Shown: in pieces, positions 8,187-14,687 of the stretch
Position numbering within the stretch: position 1 is the stretch's first letter
Layout: each line of letters opens with the position of its first letter
From: a virus
DNA length: 64,000 nucleotides
IMG/VR virus record: IMGVR_UViG_3300025009_000089
Location: 1-64,000 of that record
Direction: 5' to 3' (one strand)
The notes under the pieces: model-generated
The model's database searches: none
Seen by the model: only the letters and a program-made list of their open reading frames with translations
Told to the model about the DNA's origin: nothing
Program-made: the position numbers and the translations under genes

Positions 8187-8872
8187 TATGACCTTTTAAT
8201 ATTGTGAAAAGGATCAAATGATAGGTCTTCTAAAATTGTGAGGTCTTCCATCAGAATGGGTTCTTCAAAAGATTCGTCAGGAATAAATAGGCCAGCCTGT
8301 TCTTCAGTACAGAACAAATCTTCCAGAGATAAATCATCCTCGTTAGCAGGCATCGTGACAACAGCATGATCTGAAGCAAGAGGAATAGTCGTAAATGATA
8401 AGTTTTGTCGTAAGGACTTTTTAATCTCTGGAAGATTTTTACCACCTGTGCGGTTGATAGCTTCTTCGATTGCAGCTATCTCAGCATCAAGTTCTTCGTC
8501 AGTTTTGGTTTGCAGCGTCATGTCGATGTTCAATCGATCGGGTGCCTTATAACCATTGCGATCGAGAACATCTTTAGCTGCATTAAATTGTACAGATGCT
8601 GGAACAGCTTTGCGGGAACCCTTGTCAAGCAAGTGAGCAAAGGTATCTAAGGCTTCTCTGTTGAGGCTGACTAACTTTTTGCGAACGTCCAAAGTTGCTT
8701 CGTGCGCCCTGTCTTGAAGGCCATTCAAGTAGGCTTGCCCAAGAGGTGAGCGAAGGATTGTAGATACGGATGATTGTGCCATACCAAGACGCTCAGCAAT
8801 CTCTTGGTTTTTGTACCCGTTGAACGCCATCTGGATAATGTTGCGGTGCTGAGATTTTAGCTCTTTCAACAT
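8186..8872 (-). CDS. Terminase small subunit-like DNA-binding protein
   Basis: 228 residues. The N-terminal LKSQHRNIIQMAFNGYKNQEIAERLGMAQSSVSTILRSPLG is a clear helix-turn-helix (about 15-45). A helical oligomerisation region follows, then a long acidic tail (EEPILMEDLTILEDLSFD). This is the usual plan of TerS proteins, which recognise the packaging site and regulate TerL. The gene directly precedes terL and its stop overlaps the TerL start. The start at 8872 has no obvious Shine-Dalgarno site, and an in-frame stop lies shortly upstream, so initiation may be weak or coupled to the upstream leader peptide. Confidence 0.75.
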   Translation of the reverse strand: MLKELKSQHRNIIQMAFNGYKNQEIAERLGMAQSSVSTILRSPLGQAYLNGLQDRAHEATLDVRKKLVSLNREALDTFAHLLDKGSRKAVPASVQFNAAKDVLDRNGYKAPDRLNIDMTLQTKTDEELDAEIAAIEEAINRTGGKNLPEIKKSLRQNLSFTTIPLASDHAVVTMPANEDDLSLEDLFCTEEQAGLFIPDESFEEPILMEDLTILEDLSFDPFHNIKRS

Positions 8873-8970
8873 GGCTGGCAGCTTTACAGGTAAGATAGGT
8901 TAAATGGATGTTGTGAACCTTTTGGAACTTTACTATTTTAAAATGACATATTATGGTAAAAATAGCAACA

Positions 8971-9024
8971 TTAAAATGCATAAGGACTTAATTTTCCTGC
9001 TTTTTCCATAATGCCGGCAAACAT
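8971..9024 (-). CDS. Possible 17-residue leader peptide ahead of terS
   Basis: On the minus strand AGGAGGTGCAATATG gives an unusually strong ribosome site, seven bases before an ATG at 9024. The frame encodes MFAGIMEKAGKLSPYAF and stops at 8971, about 100 bases before terS. A TATATTATA segment just upstream could be a -10 element for the late operon. A near-perfect Shine-Dalgarno site on so short a frame suggests a translated leader. It may also be a remnant. No function can be assigned. Confidence 0.35.
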   Translation of the reverse strand: MFAGIMEKAGKLSPYAF

Positions 9025-9131
9025 ATTGCACCTCCTATAATATATAAGGGCTGCCTGTTTTGCTAATGCTGCCAAGTTTCTATATTAGCCAAGTTGAATG
9101 CTGATACCAATATGATTGTTCCCGACTGAAG

Positions 9132-9145
9132 GTTCACTTATGAAC
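9132..9145. promoter_or_regulatory. Palindrome GTTCACTTATGAAC, candidate operator
   Basis: Perfect 5-bp arms GTTCA/TGAAC around a 4-base centre. The identical 14-mer recurs at 14924, and a variant with centre AATA is at 24503. Recurrence in three noncoding spots suggests a repressor or activator site; the binding protein is unknown. Confidence 0.4.
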
Positions 9146-9475
9146 GCTGGTGTGACTGGTGCAAATTGACGGCAATCAGAGATGGCTTGTTTCCGCAAAT
9201 TATATGAGAAACCCTAATCCACTACAGGAGGATCGAGGCATCAACATGCAGGCAGGTCACACACTAGAAGAATTGTTCCCTCCGCTACGCGGACAAACGG
9301 ACAGCAGGTATTGATCATGAGCAGATATCTCTGGCAAACTGTGGAACAGTTCAACAGATAGAATATTTCAATGTGATGGTCCTGACAAACTGGTAAGCAT
9401 CATACAAGTTACACCAGGCTATATTGGCAAGGTCCAGGCAAGTTACACCAGGCAGAATGGGGAACAGAATAACTC

Positions 9476-9507
9476 TTGACAGGCTGAACATGGGGAAGTA
9501 TTATAAT
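9476..9507 (+). promoter_or_regulatory. Sigma70 promoter, early operon
   Basis: TTGACA at 9476-9481 is a perfect -35 box. TATTAT at 9499-9504 lies 17 bases on and overlaps a perfect TATAAT at 9502 (20-base spacing). It points to the early genes from 9683. Confidence 0.75.
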
Positions 9508-9530
9508 TGGGAAAGGACAAGCAATTGGAA

Positions 9531-9566
9531 AAGAAAGAATGGTGGAAAAGAAAGAATGGTGGAAAA
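9531..9566. repeat. Tandem 17-bp repeat, two copies
   Basis: The unit GAAAAGAAAGAATGGTG occurs twice head to tail between the two early promoters, probably a local duplication. It may be a binding site or simply slippage. Confidence 0.6.
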
Positions 9567-9572
9567 TAAATC

Positions 9573-9601
9573 TTGACAAACCTTTCAACAGGCTATACAT
9601 T
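9573..9601 (+). promoter_or_regulatory. Second sigma70 promoter, early operon
   Basis: Perfect TTGACA at 9573-9578, 17-base spacer, TACATT at 9596-9601. It starts transcription about 75 bases before the first early gene. Confidence 0.75.
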
Positions 9602-9682
9602 GGAGATAACAAGAGGCAGATAGTTACTTACCTGAATAACCGGGAAAGTTAGAAACAACTTTAACTTTGAAGGAGAATTATT

Positions 9683-9865
9683 ATGAAAAGACTTGGTAAT
9701 CTTTGGCAAGGTCAGGTGAATGGAAGCAATCAGGTTATTAACGTAGTTGGTACTTATGGAGATGGTTTCCCCGTTGTTCGTATTGAACAAGGCCAGGATG
9801 TTGGAAAGGCTTTTGCCATTGATTGGAATACCGGAGAAGTTATCAAAGAAATTAATTATAAATAA
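9683..9865 (+). CDS. Small early protein, unknown
   Basis: 60 residues beginning MKRLGNLWQGQVNGSNQVI and ending NTGEVIKEINYK. It looks like an all-beta small domain with alternating hydrophobic residues, and has no catalytic motif or cysteines. An AAGGAG site precedes the ATG by eight bases. It is the first gene after the two tandem early promoters, a position where phages often place host-takeover proteins. That role is only a positional inference. Confidence 0.65.
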   Translation: MKRLGNLWQGQVNGSNQVINVVGTYGDGFPVVRIEQGQDVGKAFAIDWNTGEVIKEINYK

Positions 9866-9885
9866 ACATGCTCTCAAAATAAAAC

Positions 9886-9912
9886 TTGACAATATCCTGG
9901 TCATGATACAAA
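9886..9912 (+). promoter_or_regulatory. Possible promoter
   Basis: TTGACA at 9886-9891, with TACAAA at 9907-9912 at a short 15-base spacing. Followed by a 9-bp hairpin (9925-9946, GGGA-GAAAA/TTTTC-TCCC) before the next gene. Weaker than the two upstream promoters. Confidence 0.35.
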
Positions 9913-9976
9913 ACTGGCCTTAACGGGAAGAAAATAGTTTTCTCCCATTCAAACACTTTTTAAATGAGGTAATATT

Positions 9977-10390
9977 ATGGCACAGTCAATCTTTGTAACA
10001 CTTGATACTTTGAAGACGGAAACTTCTGTACCTGCAATTGGTAGCATGGTTAGTCATACTTTGCCTCGGAGTATCTTTCCGACATCTGAACAATTTGCAG
10101 ATGAACAAAAGTTGGTTGCATGGGCGACTGAGGCTGGATGTCTTCATGCCTGCCTTCAGAAAGGTGTACAGGCAAAACTGATAGATGCTCGTGCAACCTT
10201 CAAAGCAACCAAGAAAGGTGCGGAATGGTCGCCGGAATTAGGTCAAAGCAATGTGGATGGCATGAAGTGGGAAGCTGCCGAACGTCCGGCAAGCGCAAAG
10301 AGTGACGAGCAGAAAGCGATTGAAGCTATGGCCAAATTGACGCCTGAACAACTTGCGGCAATCATCGCAGGTATGCAGGCAAACAATTAG
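9977..10390 (+). CDS. Early protein with conserved C-terminal helix, unknown
   Basis: 137 residues. The N-terminal part has SIFVTLDTLKTETSVPAIG, and the middle is Lys/Ala-rich. The C-terminus ends AIEAMAKLTPEQLAAIIAGM. That last amphipathic helix resembles the tails of the proteins at 21055 (LGNLPPEIRDAVLAQF) and 27619 (LGKLSADQIELIKRQF). The start has a GAGGT site. No known family recognised; the shared tail suggests a common partner within the early proteins. Confidence 0.7.
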   Translation: MAQSIFVTLDTLKTETSVPAIGSMVSHTLPRSIFPTSEQFADEQKLVAWATEAGCLHACLQKGVQAKLIDARATFKATKKGAEWSPELGQSNVDGMKWEAAERPASAKSDEQKAIEAMAKLTPEQLAAIIAGMQANN

Positions 10391-10401
10391 CAACCAACAA
10401 A

Positions 10402-10432
10402 CTCGGGCATAGTCCATGCGATTGTGCCCGAG
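10402..10432 (+). promoter_or_regulatory. 8-bp hairpin between early genes
   Basis: CTCGGGCA and TGCCCGAG form a perfect 8-bp stem around a 15-base loop, right after the stop at 10390. There is no T-run behind it, so an mRNA-stabilising or processing hairpin is more likely than a terminator. Confidence 0.45.
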
Positions 10433-10447
10433 CCTAGAGGTGCAAAC

Positions 10448-10573
10448 ATGAAATATTCAAAACGATTCATAAGTTTCTTTAACCGAAAATCCGCGCCATA
10501 TCTGCCTGAATGGGTTATTGAGGCATGGTATGTGCAATTCTCAGAAGTTGACTTTCACTTGGTGACATTATGA
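10448..10573 (+). CDS. Small early protein, unknown
   Basis: 41 residues, MKYSKRFISFFNRKSAPYL at the start and FSEVDFHLVTL at the end. It is basic at the N-terminus and aromatic-rich. Its stop overlaps the next ATG (ATGA), a typical sign of translational coupling. A weak GAGGTG site lies upstream. No family recognised. Confidence 0.45.
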   Translation: MKYSKRFISFFNRKSAPYLPEWVIEAWYVQFSEVDFHLVTL

Positions 10574-10785
10574 AAACCTTGAAACTGCAAAAAGATGTAA
10601 CCTATGGAATTGAGTTTGCAAAAGCAATTAAATTGACTTCCAACAGGGAAGAAATGAAAATGGTTCGATGCTTACTATGTGGAGATATTCACAATGTTTC
10701 AAGTATGCTCAGATATTTGAATGTATATCCTGAACGGCTGAACAAGGCCATTAAGACAGGAATATATATTGAATTGTGCCGGTAA
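10570..10785 (+). CDS. Small early protein with CxxC pair, unknown
   Basis: 71 residues. The middle has MVRCLLCGDIHNVSSMLRY, a single CxxC followed by His, a possible half zinc site. The rest is helical and basic. It starts inside the stop codon of the previous gene. A strong terminator follows at 10816, so it closes the first early transcript. Function unknown. Confidence 0.6.
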   Translation: MKTLKLQKDVTYGIEFAKAIKLTSNREEMKMVRCLLCGDIHNVSSMLRYLNVYPERLNKAIKTGIYIELCR

Positions 10786-10815
10786 TAAAAAGCCTAACAA
10801 CCTTGATTTAACCTT

Positions 10816-10856
10816 AGCCCGATTAGGTTCATGTGACCTTTTCGGGCTTTTCTTAT
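10816..10856 (+). terminator. Rho-independent terminator
   Basis: AGCCCGA (10816-10822) pairs with TCGGGCT (10842-10848), with an inner AGGT/ACCT stem, followed by TTTTCTTATT. It ends the first early unit just before the repeat-rich origin-like region. Confidence 0.8.
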
Positions 10857-10939
10857 TGCTAATGCCTAACAAACTGTAAATTGCCTAACAGACTGGATTG
10901 CATAACTATAGATTAGATGCTAGGTGTATGTGCGTTCGA

Positions 10940-11135
10940 TGATGAACAGAGCTATAGGGTGTCCACACGTAACCAGATGGTGACACACGTAGCCAAACGT
11001 AGCCACTTGGACACACATAATTGGCACCAAACGGACACTAAACATTACCACCAGGCATCGGATGGCACCGGCTGGACACACATAATTGTCACCACCTGGC
11101 ACCACACTAACATCAACTGTCACCATATGGACACA
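10940..11135 (+). repeat. Left phased array of GGACAC/CACCA boxes
   Basis: A run of short degenerate boxes (ACCA, GACAC, GCCA) recurs about every 10-11 bases, for example GGACACACATAATTGGCACC and the following units. Spacing near one DNA turn places all boxes on the same face of the helix. A computed 94-codon frame through this stretch is a by-product of the repeats. Confidence 0.65.
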
Positions 11136-11209
11136 GGCAAGCTAGAAAAAGGTAATCATTTCAAAGAGTTGCGTGCCTGTGTGTCCAAAAGTGGCCAATA
11201 GTGTCCAAC

Positions 11210-11318
11210 CGTACACCACCCCCCTGTGTCGTGAGTGTGTGATGGTAGTCTGTTTTAGTATTTAATTTTTTTATTAAATACTTAAATACGAGGTCCAGAG
11301 ACGGGGGGGAGGTGTACG
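11210..11318. repeat. Nested inverted repeats at the centre of the array region
   Basis: Outer arms: CGTACACC-A-CCCCCC at 11210-11224 and GGGGGG-A-GGTGTACG at 11304-11318, 14 of 15 bases complementary. Inner arms: AGTATTTAAT (11257-11266) and ATTAAATACT (11273-11282) around six T, perfect 10 bp. Both are centred near 11265-11270. Confidence 0.85.
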
Positions 11319-11339
11319 CACGGACTCTTTTGACGCCAA

Positions 11340-11540
11340 CCGTACACAGCCCTCAAATTCTCCAACAATATCAACCACTTACACAAGCAACCTGTCACCA
11401 ACCGGACACAAACGGCACCACAACAGTACCACCCGTAACCAAAAATCGTCACCACCCGGCACCAAACCCTTGACAACCGTCACCAACCCATGTTACACTG
11501 TAACCAAATGTGGCCACCTGTAACCACCAACCAACCTCAA
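11340..11540 (+). repeat. Right phased array of CACCA/ACAC boxes
   Basis: Box starts follow each other at about 9-13 bases, averaging near 10.5 (CACCAACC, GGACACAAAC, GGCACCACAA, GTACCACCC, GTAACCAAAA, GTCACCACC and so on). Same orientation as the left array. Confidence 0.65.
11470..11499 (+). promoter_or_regulatory. Promoter embedded in the right array
   Basis: Perfect TTGACA at 11470-11475, 18-base spacer, TACACT at 11494-11499. It would drive the gene at 11555, and binding of a protein to the surrounding repeats would repress it. Confidence 0.5.
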
Positions 11541-11554
11541 CCAACGGAGCTATA

Positions 11555-11740
11555 ATGAAAGCCAAGGACTTAATAAAACTACTCGAAACACAGCCTGAAG
11601 ATGATGTAATTATTATGGAAGAGGACAATGAAATTCTTACCGGCTATACAATCCATCTTATAACTCCAACATTAGTTAGAAGTAACGATGTTAGAAAAGC
11701 TATATGTTTTAAGAAACACGCCTGGATATTTCGTATTTAA
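11555..11740 (+). CDS. Small acidic early protein, unknown
   Basis: 61 residues from the ATG at 11555, which has an ACGGAGC site; an earlier ATG at 11510 lies inside the repeat array. Sequence MKAKDLIKLLETQPEDDVII then EEDNEILTGYTIHL. Short N-terminal segments of the form DLIxxLxxxPxDxxVxx are common in small phage proteins of unknown role. It is followed closely by the RHH-like gene with a copy of the same ribosome-site sequence (CCAACGGAGC). Confidence 0.6.
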   Translation: MKAKDLIKLLETQPEDDVIIMEEDNEILTGYTIHLITPTLVRSNDVRKAICFKKHAWIFRI

Positions 11741-11762
11741 TTCAACCAACGGAGCAACCATT

Positions 11763-12341
11763 ATGTCAAGCCCTCATATGTCATTTCGCCTGAACCATTA
11801 CCAACTCGCCAAAGCATTAAGAATCCTTGTAACTCTGGAACCTGACCAACCAATAGCATCATTATCCCAGGCAGCCAAGCTAATAATCATTGACTGGATA
11901 TCGAAGCACTCTATTCACACATCTTTAGAGTGCGCTCAGGCAGACATAAAAGCTATTGAGACAATCATCGCTCTGCCTGTAGATCGAATAGACCCATACA
12001 CAACCATTCGGCAGATTATGGCTCAAGCAAAGGAGCAATCTCAACCATTCCAGGCACAACAAGAATTTCAGATAAAAGCCCAGGCAGTTAAATCAGCCCA
12101 GCAGATACAGAGAGATATCGAAGATACCAGACTCTTTGAACAGCTCAGACGTGAACATGCATTAAAAGAAGCACAAGAAGCAAAAGATAAAGAGATTGAC
12201 GAACAAATAGAATTATCTTTGCAAACAAGAAAACCACTTCCCAAACCGTCAGAATTTCATGATCCAAACAACACAGACTCAGAAATATCCACTGTAACTG
12301 ACTTCAGCCCGCCGAAAGATTGGATTGACAGCGAGGAATAA
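11763..12341 (+). CDS. Ribbon-helix-helix-like protein with coiled-coil tail
   Basis: 192 residues from the ATG at 11763 (GGAGC site); a longer frame from 11688 overlaps the upstream gene. The N-terminus MSSPHMSFRLNHYQLAKAL then SLSQAAKLIIIDWI reads as strand-helix-helix and is clearly related to the protein at 15619 and more distantly to that at 16215. The middle is a long Gln/Glu/Lys coiled coil (REHALKEAQEAKDKEIDEQI). Probably a dimeric DNA-binding regulator. Lying next to the repeat arrays, it is a candidate for their binding protein. Confidence 0.6.
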   Translation: MSSPHMSFRLNHYQLAKALRILVTLEPDQPIASLSQAAKLIIIDWISKHSIHTSLECAQADIKAIETIIALPVDRIDPYTTIRQIMAQAKEQSQPFQAQQEFQIKAQAVKSAQQIQRDIEDTRLFEQLRREHALKEAQEAKDKEIDEQIELSLQTRKPLPKPSEFHDPNNTDSEISTVTDFSPPKDWIDSEE

Positions 12342-12355
12342 GCATAACTAATGAT

Positions 12356-12399
12356 CGGGCATAACGTGGTGGAATTACACAGTTTTTACGTTATGCCCG
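12356..12399. repeat. Perfect 12-bp inverted repeat
   Basis: CGGGCATAACGT (12356-12367) and ACGTTATGCCCG (12388-12399) with a 20-base spacer. It lies 15 bases after the RHH-like gene. There is no T-tract, so an operator or processing hairpin is more likely than a terminator. Confidence 0.8.
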
Positions 12400-12597
12400 T
12401 TACAGCCCTACAACGGCCTACACGCCACGTTCCCAACCGTCCATGCAACCGTACCAACACGCCACGTCCGGCCCGCTACGGCCATCCTACGACCATCCTG
12501 GACCTATCCCGGCCGGCCACCATACTATATACACGCCACCGACCAACTACCACACCGTAGCACACACCACAACCGTAAACCGCCTACATGTTTTTTG

Positions 12598-12626
12598 TTG
12601 ACAACCCTGCATGTATACGGTAAAAT
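12598..12626 (+). promoter_or_regulatory. Consensus sigma70 promoter
   Basis: TTGACA at 12598-12603, 17-base spacer, TAAAAT at 12621-12626. It restarts transcription after the second array and serves the genes from 12707 on. Confidence 0.8.
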
Positions 12627-12706
12627 AACACAAGATACAGCCATACCCATTGTTCAGGTAGCTACGCTGCAAACTACAAAGCACTTAACAGTTAAGGAGA
12701 AAAACT

Positions 12707-12871
12707 ATGAAAGCATCAAACAAGGTGGAAATCACAATAGATGCTAACGGTACATTAAAAACTATTACCTTTAACGGAAGTCTTGAAAAACTTATAGAAC
12801 ATTTCTACAAGGCTGGCCTTATCACAAAAACAGAGTTTGAACAGTTCAAGGAAAGGCCTGAAAAAGGATAA
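12707..12871 (+). CDS. Small early protein, unknown
   Basis: 54 residues, MKASNKVEITIDANGTLKTI then LEKLIEHFYKAGLITKTEFE. A beta hairpin followed by two short helices is likely. The start has a strong AAGGAG site six bases upstream, and the gene is the first after the consensus promoter at 12598. No family recognised. Confidence 0.65.
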   Translation: MKASNKVEITIDANGTLKTITFNGSLEKLIEHFYKAGLITKTEFEQFKERPEKG

Positions 12872-12882
12872 ATAATAATTTA

Positions 12883-12924
12883 GCCTGAATTACACTAGCT
12901 TAGTTTAATTAGTGTAATTCAGGC
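12883..12924. repeat. Perfect 15-bp inverted repeat
   Basis: GCCTGAATTACACTA (12883-12897) and TAGTGTAATTCAGGC (12910-12924) around a 12-base loop, in the gap after the gene at 12707. It is followed by AAAAAT on the plus strand, not T. It could be an operator or an mRNA end-protecting hairpin. Confidence 0.8.
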
Positions 12925-12951
12925 AAAAATCACAATAACTGAAGAAAAATT

Positions 12952-13131
12952 ATGAACATGGCAAAAGAAAGACATCGATTAATTATAAAAATCCTTCGTG
13001 AAGATTATACTGGACTGACTAAAAATGTATCTGACCGTCAAATTCTAAACGATATTGTAACAATCTTATTATCCAGGAAAATATGTCCGAAAAGCATACA
13101 AAAACTATATAAACGATTAGACAATATCTAA
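12952..13131 (+). CDS. Small basic early protein, unknown
   Basis: 59 residues, MNMAKERHRLIIKILREDY at the start and CPKSIQKLYKRLDNI at the end. Highly basic and helical, so nucleic-acid binding is possible but unproven. The ribosome site is weak (GAAGAAA). It lies after the 15-bp inverted repeat, which might control its expression. Confidence 0.5.
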   Translation: MNMAKERHRLIIKILREDYTGLTKNVSDRQILNDIVTILLSRKICPKSIQKLYKRLDNI

Positions 13132-13177
13132 CAATTTTGCTTAATCACTTGATAAGGATTAACTATTGGAGACTCTC

Positions 13178-13366
13178 ATGCAACAGTTAAAGCCAAACCA
13201 AATAGATGCCTGGCCAGTTTTACGATGGTCCGAAGCAGCCAGCCTATTTAAAAAGTTAATCCACTCCAACGATATGCACCAAGAAAAATACCTTAGCCTT
13301 TTCACAGCAATACTTAGTAAAAGATTAGCTACTAAAATGCTGGAATTAATTATACCAATGAGATAA
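13178..13366 (+). CDS. Small early protein, unknown
   Basis: 62 residues from the ATG at 13178, which sits seven bases after a TTGGAGA ribosome site. A TTG start at 13166 would overlap that site and is less likely. MQQLKPNQIDAWPVLRWSEA begins a helical protein without cysteines or catalytic motifs. Function unknown. Confidence 0.5.
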   Translation: MQQLKPNQIDAWPVLRWSEAASLFKKLIHSNDMHQEKYLSLFTAILSKRLATKMLELIIPMR

Positions 13367-13401
13367 CTTTCAGCTAAATTACAACAATCAGAGGTTATAC
13401 A

Positions 13402-13482
13402 ATGAAAACATTCATCGAATTTGGAATCAGAGGTGATTTACATAGTGGAACAATCAAAAATTGTTTAACCCAACGGAGATAA
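13402..13482 (+). CDS. Possible 26-residue peptide
   Basis: MKTFIEFGIRGDLHSG with a GAGG site nine bases before the ATG. Its end carries the ribosome site of the next gene, so it may be a coupling leader. Short length makes the call weak. Confidence 0.3.
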   Translation: MKTFIEFGIRGDLHSGTIKNCLTQRR

Positions 13483-13483
13483 T

Positions 13484-13918
13484 ATGAAAACCACTTCAAA
13501 AAGCGTAACCTCTGAATTATCCGCATGTAAGAAAACAGCTCTAATTTGGCAAGAACTTGCTCGTACTGGTGATAAATATAAAGAGAGTGCAATTATTAAA
13601 GTATTTTCATCTGATCCTTATTTTTCTAACGATTGTCCTTGCTGTGAATTTGTTGGTGATACAGAATCATATGACGGTATAAAATTAGATGACACTCTTA
13701 ACAATTGTCCAGCTTGCCCAATGAAGGATTTCTGGCCAAGTAATATGCCTTTCTATATGTGCTGTGATGAAAAATCAGAAGATGATTTTATTGGGATCTT
13801 TATGATGTGGACAGATGCAGAAAAGTTTAAAGATCGTCGAAAACATGCCACCACAATATATCACCTCGCTCTTGAAGCATCTGAATACTGGCAAGGGATG
13901 AAAGATATGAATTCATAG
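13484..13918 (+). CDS. Cysteine-rich early protein, probable zinc-binding
   Basis: 144 residues. The centre has DCPCCEFVGD, NNCPACPMKDFW and FYMCCDEK, several CxxC-like pairs that could hold one or two zinc ions. The rest is helical and acidic. An ACGGAG site precedes the ATG. Fold and role are not recognised. Zinc-bearing small proteins like this in phage early regions often bind nucleic acids or host proteins, but nothing here proves it. Confidence 0.65.
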   Translation: MKTTSKSVTSELSACKKTALIWQELARTGDKYKESAIIKVFSSDPYFSNDCPCCEFVGDTESYDGIKLDDTLNNCPACPMKDFWPSNMPFYMCCDEKSEDDFIGIFMMWTDAEKFKDRRKHATTIYHLALEASEYWQGMKDMNS

Positions 13919-13981
13919 TTGATTAACCAAACTAAGCAACGAAGTTGCCTACCTGTAACCACCAGCCATAAGGAGAATATT

Positions 13982-14122
13982 ATGCACCATTGGACACATT
14001 ACAGATGGACTGAGGGCACAGAAGTAATTACAAACCACAGTGATTATATAGAAGAGATGTTTTATACCTTTTCAGCAGTTTCAAAAAGACTGGGAGATTA
14101 TTGTTGGCGGAAAGCTTGGTAA
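13982..14122 (+). CDS. Small early protein, unknown
   Basis: 46 residues from the ATG at 13982 (AAGGAG site); a longer TTG-started frame from 13919 lacks one. MHHWTHYRWTEGTEVITNHS is rich in His, Trp and Tyr. No motif recognised. Confidence 0.5.
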   Translation: MHHWTHYRWTEGTEVITNHSDYIEEMFYTFSAVSKRLGDYCWRKAW

Positions 14123-14147
14123 ACCTCAAATTAGGATATAAATCATC

Positions 14148-14360
14148 ATGGCTTATACTACTCACAACTATAGAACAAAGAAAGAAATTAAACTTGCCCT
14201 TGCAGCCGGCCAGAAAATAACTTGCTTCCAGCCCGGACCTTTTGGACCATCAGTCCCTGCGAACGGAACAATCTATTTAGAAGGCCCACACTTTCAGGAG
14301 CCTCACAAATGGTACGGCCAGGGCCAGATGAAGGATGGCCAGCTGGTGAATATTAAATAA
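14148..14360 (+). CDS. Small early protein, unknown
   Basis: 70 residues, MAYTTHNYRTKKEIKLALAA with a Gly/Pro-rich central part (FQPGPFGPSVPANGTIYLEGP). The KKEIKLALAAGQ helix followed by small beta strands is seen in several tiny phage proteins. AGGAT site upstream. Function unknown. Confidence 0.6.
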   Translation: MAYTTHNYRTKKEIKLALAAGQKITCFQPGPFGPSVPANGTIYLEGPHFQEPHKWYGQGQMKDGQLVNIK

Positions 14361-14391
14361 GATTCAAACAACTTAAAAAGGAGCAATCATC

Positions 14392-14586
14392 ATGAATAAG
14401 CAAAGCTACGAAACTCGGTCTGGTTATTTCTGCAAATGTGGAAAATCAATTAAAATGAACCTCTTTAGTAAGAAAAATAGAAAAGATTTTCTTTGTTACA
14501 AGTGCCACAGAATTTCAATCGGAAAGCCAGCTCAGCATGTGCCACGAAGAAAAAGGCTTGATGCAGGACTGCCAGTACATAACTAA
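14392..14586 (+). CDS. Zinc-ribbon-like small protein
   Basis: 64 residues. GYFCKCGKSIKMN and DFLCYKCHRIS place Cys pairs CxC and CxxC about 20 residues apart, a probable zinc ribbon. The C-terminus is basic (PRRKRLD). It has a strong AAAGGAG site. Possibly nucleic-acid binding; no family name can be given. Confidence 0.6.
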   Translation: MNKQSYETRSGYFCKCGKSIKMNLFSKKNRKDFLCYKCHRISIGKPAQHVPRRKRLDAGLPVHN

Positions 14587-14687
14587 ATTGATTGCCTAAT
14601 CACCAGGTCAAAGCCCTTGCAACCATAAGAAGTTTTTGACCTGGTTATGAGTTAGTCAATTTAATAACCTCAACAATGGAGCTAGCC

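Larger units (their letters stand above)
8873..9682. promoter_or_regulatory. Divergent control region between late (minus) and early (plus) operons
   Basis: About 810 bases with no convincing protein gene apart from the leader peptide on the minus strand. It holds two sigma70 promoters for the plus strand, a palindrome GTTCACTTATGAAC (9132-9145), a short hairpin TCCGC-TAC-GCGGA near 9290, repeated AAGTTACACCAGGC boxes (9409 and 9439 areas), and a 17-bp unit repeated twice in tandem near 9531-9566. A 22-codon frame at 9246-9314 lies 15 bases after AGGAGG but is too short to call. The arrangement fits the switch point from which both operons diverge. Confidence 0.65.
10857..11554. other. Candidate origin of replication: phased repeats around an AT-rich palindrome
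   Basis: Nearly 700 bases without a credible gene. Two arrays of ACCA/ACAC boxes at roughly 10.5-base spacing (about 10940-11135 and 11340-11540) flank a central element. The centre has outer arms CGTACACCACCCCCC (11210-11224) and its near-perfect inverse (11304-11318), and inside them an AT-rich 10-bp palindrome (11257-11282). Iterons next to an easily melted AT-rich palindrome are the classical plan of a replication origin. A partition or packaging site is an alternative. It lies ahead of the replication genes on the same strand. Confidence 0.5.
12342..12706. other. Gene-free stretch with inverted repeat, second phased array and promoter
   Basis: 365 bases without a credible gene. It opens with a perfect 12-bp inverted repeat, continues with GC-rich boxes (CCACG, CCGTACC, CTACGGCC, GACCATCC) recurring about every 10-11 bases from 12398 to 12590, and ends in a consensus promoter. 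A 69-codon frame here is made only of repeat-derived Pro, Thr and Arg and is not credible. Confidence 0.6.

Noticed and set aside
9246-9314. 22-residue peptide after AGGAGG
   Set aside because: Spacing of 15 bases from the ribosome site is too long and the frame is very short.
10917-11201. 94-codon frame in the phased repeat region
   Set aside because: It is composed of repeated His, Thr and Asp residues that follow the ACCA/ACAC boxes, has no ribosome site and no neighbour coupling.
10940-11540. CRISPR array
   Set aside because: The boxes are 4-7 bases with 10-base spacing; there are no 20-40 base direct repeats with unique spacers and no cas operon. The Cas4-like gene at 21565 belongs to a phage recombination set.
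12351-12560. 69-codon frame in the second array
   Set aside because: Rich in Pro, Thr, Arg and His from GC-rich repeats and no ribosome site; a product of the repeat.
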